Origin: Aptenodytes patagonicus
Taxonomy: Eukaryota > Chordata > Aves > Sphenisciformes > Spheniscidae
DNA length: 64,000 nucleotides
Reading direction: 5' to 3'
NCBI RefSeq assembly: GCF_965638725.1
Contig: NC_134953.1
Span: 42,306,454 to 42,370,453 of the forward strand
Shown here in pieces: positions 50,011 to 64,000 of the stretch. The notes beneath the pieces are model-generated. The model was not told where the DNA came from, ran no database searches, and saw only the letters and a list, made by a program, of their open reading frames with translations. Positions within the stretch are counted from its first letter, which is position 1. Each line of letters starts with the position of its first letter. A program made the position numbers and the translations under genes.

Positions 50011-52207
50011 AAAGGCTGAAGGCTGCAGCAACCCAGGAAATCCCTCCACCTTATGTTCCAGCTTATTTTGAGCCCTTAAAGGCAAAGTGTAGCATTTCAA
50101 ACTCCCATTCCTCTTCCTGCTCCAGCCATCTGCAGCTGGACTTCAGCACCCTCTCTTAAAAGCTGTTTAAAGATCAAACAAGACACTGAATTTGTCTTGC
50201 ACTTTTGAATTCCTTTTTGCTGTTCCTCAGAAAGGAAAAGGAAAGTTTTGTAAAGTATTGCCTAATTTATATATGCAAAAATGGATATTTAATAAAACTT
50301 CTCATACACAGAGTACTATGTTTTATCCAATTTTTCCTACTTGCCAGACTTGCTTATTAACCAGTTTCCCATAGCATCCAACCAATACACGAGTGCTATT
50401 TTTCTCCAAGTTGCCCCGCTCAAACATATTTGATAGCCGTTCCCTGGGTAATGCAATTACTAAGCAAACCATGGAGAGATTTCCTGCTCGTGTTCCTGAA
50501 AGGGCTGTCTTCACTGTGGTCTGATGGGTCTGGCAAGATACAAAGTCTCTTCGGCAAGGTGTCTTTCCCTGCCAGCCTCAAAAACATTTGAGGTGGACTT
50601 ATGAATTAAATCCAGGATCTGTTCTTTAGGGAGATACCTGCCTGGTTTATGTCATCTGCTTTTCATGGAGAGAAGGGAAAAAGGGGTGCATGGGTTCTCC
50701 TCTTCCTGTCAGGCTGGTCCTTTCCGTGGTGTCTCTTTTCTAGTTGTATAGGAAGTGTTTTCATTTTCCTTTTGTTTCTGTTCCTTGCGGATTTTTGGAG
50801 ATGTCCATCACCCCTTTATAAAACAAACAACTGTCACCTTGCTCCCTTTAAATAGGCTTCCTTCAAAGGTATGTTATCTTTGACCTCCATGGGATATCCC
50901 TTACATTACTTACTTACTGTCCAACAAGAGAATGACATGAAGATAGTATTTTTGAGGAAGGCAAATTTACAAACTTATTTGCCTAGTAACCCCGTTTCTT
51001 CAAATGTATTATCTGGCAAGCTCTCTCATGATCCCTTAGCAGTTGGGGCAGATGGTGATCTCCAACAGATTCTACTCCTGACGCTTTACAGAAATCCTAC
51101 ATTCCAAGCTGCCTTAAAATTTTGTTTTGTATTACCTCAATAGGCTAATATTTCACCTGTCTGCACACAAAAAGAAAACCTAAACCATACCCTATCAAAC
51201 TATGAGAAAAATGGAAATTGGTAACCGAGACTACAGCCAGCGTTAACATTCAGAAGCTCAGGCTGCGACAGGCTACCTGATGGTAATTTTCCTGCAAATC
51301 ATTAACGCTGGCAATTCCCAAAGACTTATAGGAGTTTTCAGCATAGAGTGTGAAGAACCTTGTACAATGGAATTTATCTGCTAAAGTTTTAAAGGAATTT
51401 AAAGGCTGATTTGGAGATCTAGAGACAGCACTTTTCCCCCTGTCGGGATAATTGTGATCAGTGGGGGAAGGAGGGGGACAGAAAGCTCCACGAAAACAGC
51501 ATGGCCACGACCGGTGAGCTAGCCGGCGTGACCCGTGGGGCACTTGCACGCCGCTACCCCCGTGCTCGGTTGCCGGCGGCCCCGGCAAGCACCGAGGGCA
51601 GCAGGTGGCCCACAGCCCCCCTCCCGCCCCCGGGGCCCGGGCGGCTGCAGGGGGCAGTAGGTGCTCACATACCGCAGCGGGCGGAGGGAGGGCAGCGGCT
51701 CCGGGCCAGCGCAGGTCGCTCAGCTTTACGCTAAACCGTAAAACGGCGGCCCGGGGGCGGGGGAAGAGGACGAGGCCCCTGGCGATGGGCTGGACCCCCC
51801 CCCCCCCGCGGGGCTCGGGGCCGCACCGTGTCCGTCACCCCCCCACACCCCGCCGGTTACATAAACCCCCCGCCCGGCCCGGGCACCTCGCTGGAACGGG
51901 CGCAGCCGCTGTCGCACCTACCCGCGCCACGGGGCGACCTGACTAGGGAAGGAGGGGGAAGCCCCGTCCTCTCGCCCGCCGCGGGCCCCGAGCGCCGGCA
52001 GGCCGCGGGAGCGTAAAGGGCAGGAAGGGGCCCGACTCCCGCTCCCCTCAGAGCTCGAGCGGTGCGGGCAGGCTCCCGCGGACCGGGCCCGCCGGCAGCG
52101 GGGGGAGGGGGGGCCCAGCCCCGCTCCTCACCTCACCTCACGGCCCGGCCCGGCCCGGCCACTTCCGCCCACGGGGGGAGGGGCCGCCGCGAGCGCAGCA
52201 GACCGCC

Positions 52208-52215
52208 CACGTGAC
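52208..52215. promoter_or_regulatory. PTEN: E-box CACGTGAC (USF/MiT-TFE type)
   Basis: Palindromic CACGTG core with an AC flank; the reverse strand reads GTCACGTGGG. This fits USF1/2 and the CLEAR-like half-site of TFEB/MITF. It lies about 280 bp upstream of the conserved leader uORF, so near the likely PTEN start region. Binding is an inference from the motif alone. Confidence 0.45.
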
Positions 52216-52486
52216 CGTCGCAGTACCGTCGCTCGGCGCGGCGGCAGTGGCGTCTCACCGGGCCTCCCGTATCCCTCCGCCCGCCGCTTCCTCGCCCCCG
52301 CGAGGCGGCGGGGCGGGGGGTGAGGCTCGGCGAGGGACGGGCGCAGACGGCGGGCGGGGGTGAGGGAGGCGGTGGGGTGGCGGGTCGGTCGGCGGCTCGC
52401 CGGTTCGTGGGGGACTACTTTCTCGGGGCGGCGGAGGCGGCGGAGGGGGCGGGGCGGCACTGCCTCCCCTCTCGGAAGCTGCAGCC

Positions 52487-52501
52487 ATGATGGGAGTCTA
52501 G
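52487..52501 (+). CDS. conserved PTEN leader uORF 1 (MMGV)
   Basis: ATG ATG GGA GTC TAG, preceded by 'ctctcggaagctgcagcc'. As recalled, the human PTEN leader has the same flank and ATG ATG GAA GTT TGA, so both the flank and a four-codon tandem-ATG uORF are kept between bird and human. It is in the PTEN frame but closed by TAG. Context 'gcagccATGa' is moderate to good, so it may reduce scanning to the main ATG. Confidence 0.7.
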   Translation: MMGV

Positions 52502-52542
52502 CGCTGGTGCGGCGCTGCTGGGCGCGGAGCAGGCCGGGGGGG

Positions 52543-64000
<11,458 letters not shown>

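Larger units (their letters stand above)
45760..51490. other. ATAD1-PTEN intergenic region
   Basis: The 5.7 kb between the two CpG islands. I find no supported gene. It contains two old LINE fragments (listed separately), a run of 16 G at 48,094-48,109 and otherwise unremarkable sequence. The two genes are divergent (ATAD1 leftward, PTEN rightward). In human the spacing is, from memory, roughly 20 kb and includes KLLN. Confidence 0.7.

Overview
The window is vertebrate nuclear DNA, most likely from a bird: spliced genes with GT-AG introns, two CpG islands, compact introns and old CR1/L3-type LINE 3' ends typical of sauropsids. Species is not determined. Gene content and order match the conserved PAPSS2 - ATAD1 - PTEN block of human chromosome 10.

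Layout. 1-10,439 is intron sequence of PAPSS2 (exon 1 must lie upstream). 10,440-22,600 holds eleven coding exons of PAPSS2 on the + strand; they sum to 1,809 nt, 602 codons plus stop, so only about the first 13 residues are missing. Its 3' UTR runs to about 24,490. ATAD1 lies on the - strand, converging on PAPSS2: nine coding exons between 43,097 and 28,782 sum to a complete 362-residue protein, with a long 3' UTR probably ending near 25,900 and a CpG-island promoter at about 44,860-45,760. 45,760-51,490 is intergenic, with two old LINE fragments. 51,490-53,560 is the PTEN CpG island, with the 5' leader and coding exon 1 (53,105-53,183) on the + strand. 53,184-64,000 is PTEN intron 1; exon 2 is beyond the window.

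Functions. PAPSS2 makes PAPS, the universal sulfate donor. ATAD1 (Msp1/Thorase) is an outer-mitochondrial/peroxisomal AAA ATPase that extracts misplaced tail-anchored proteins. PTEN is a PIP3 phosphatase. They are neighbours by old synteny rather than by a shared pathway.

The most interesting signal is in the PTEN leader. The PTEN frame is open for 186 codons upstream of the ATG and encodes recognisable counterparts of the human PTEN-L/PTEN-alpha and PTEN-beta N-terminal extension: a conserved Val-Thr-Ile(AUU) start region, an AGEL motif, six consecutive arginines and the RLPD-Met junction. A conserved short uORF lies upstream. Weaker leads are a possible N-terminally extended ATAD1 isoform and an unexplained group of minus-strand ORFs in PAPSS2 intron 7.
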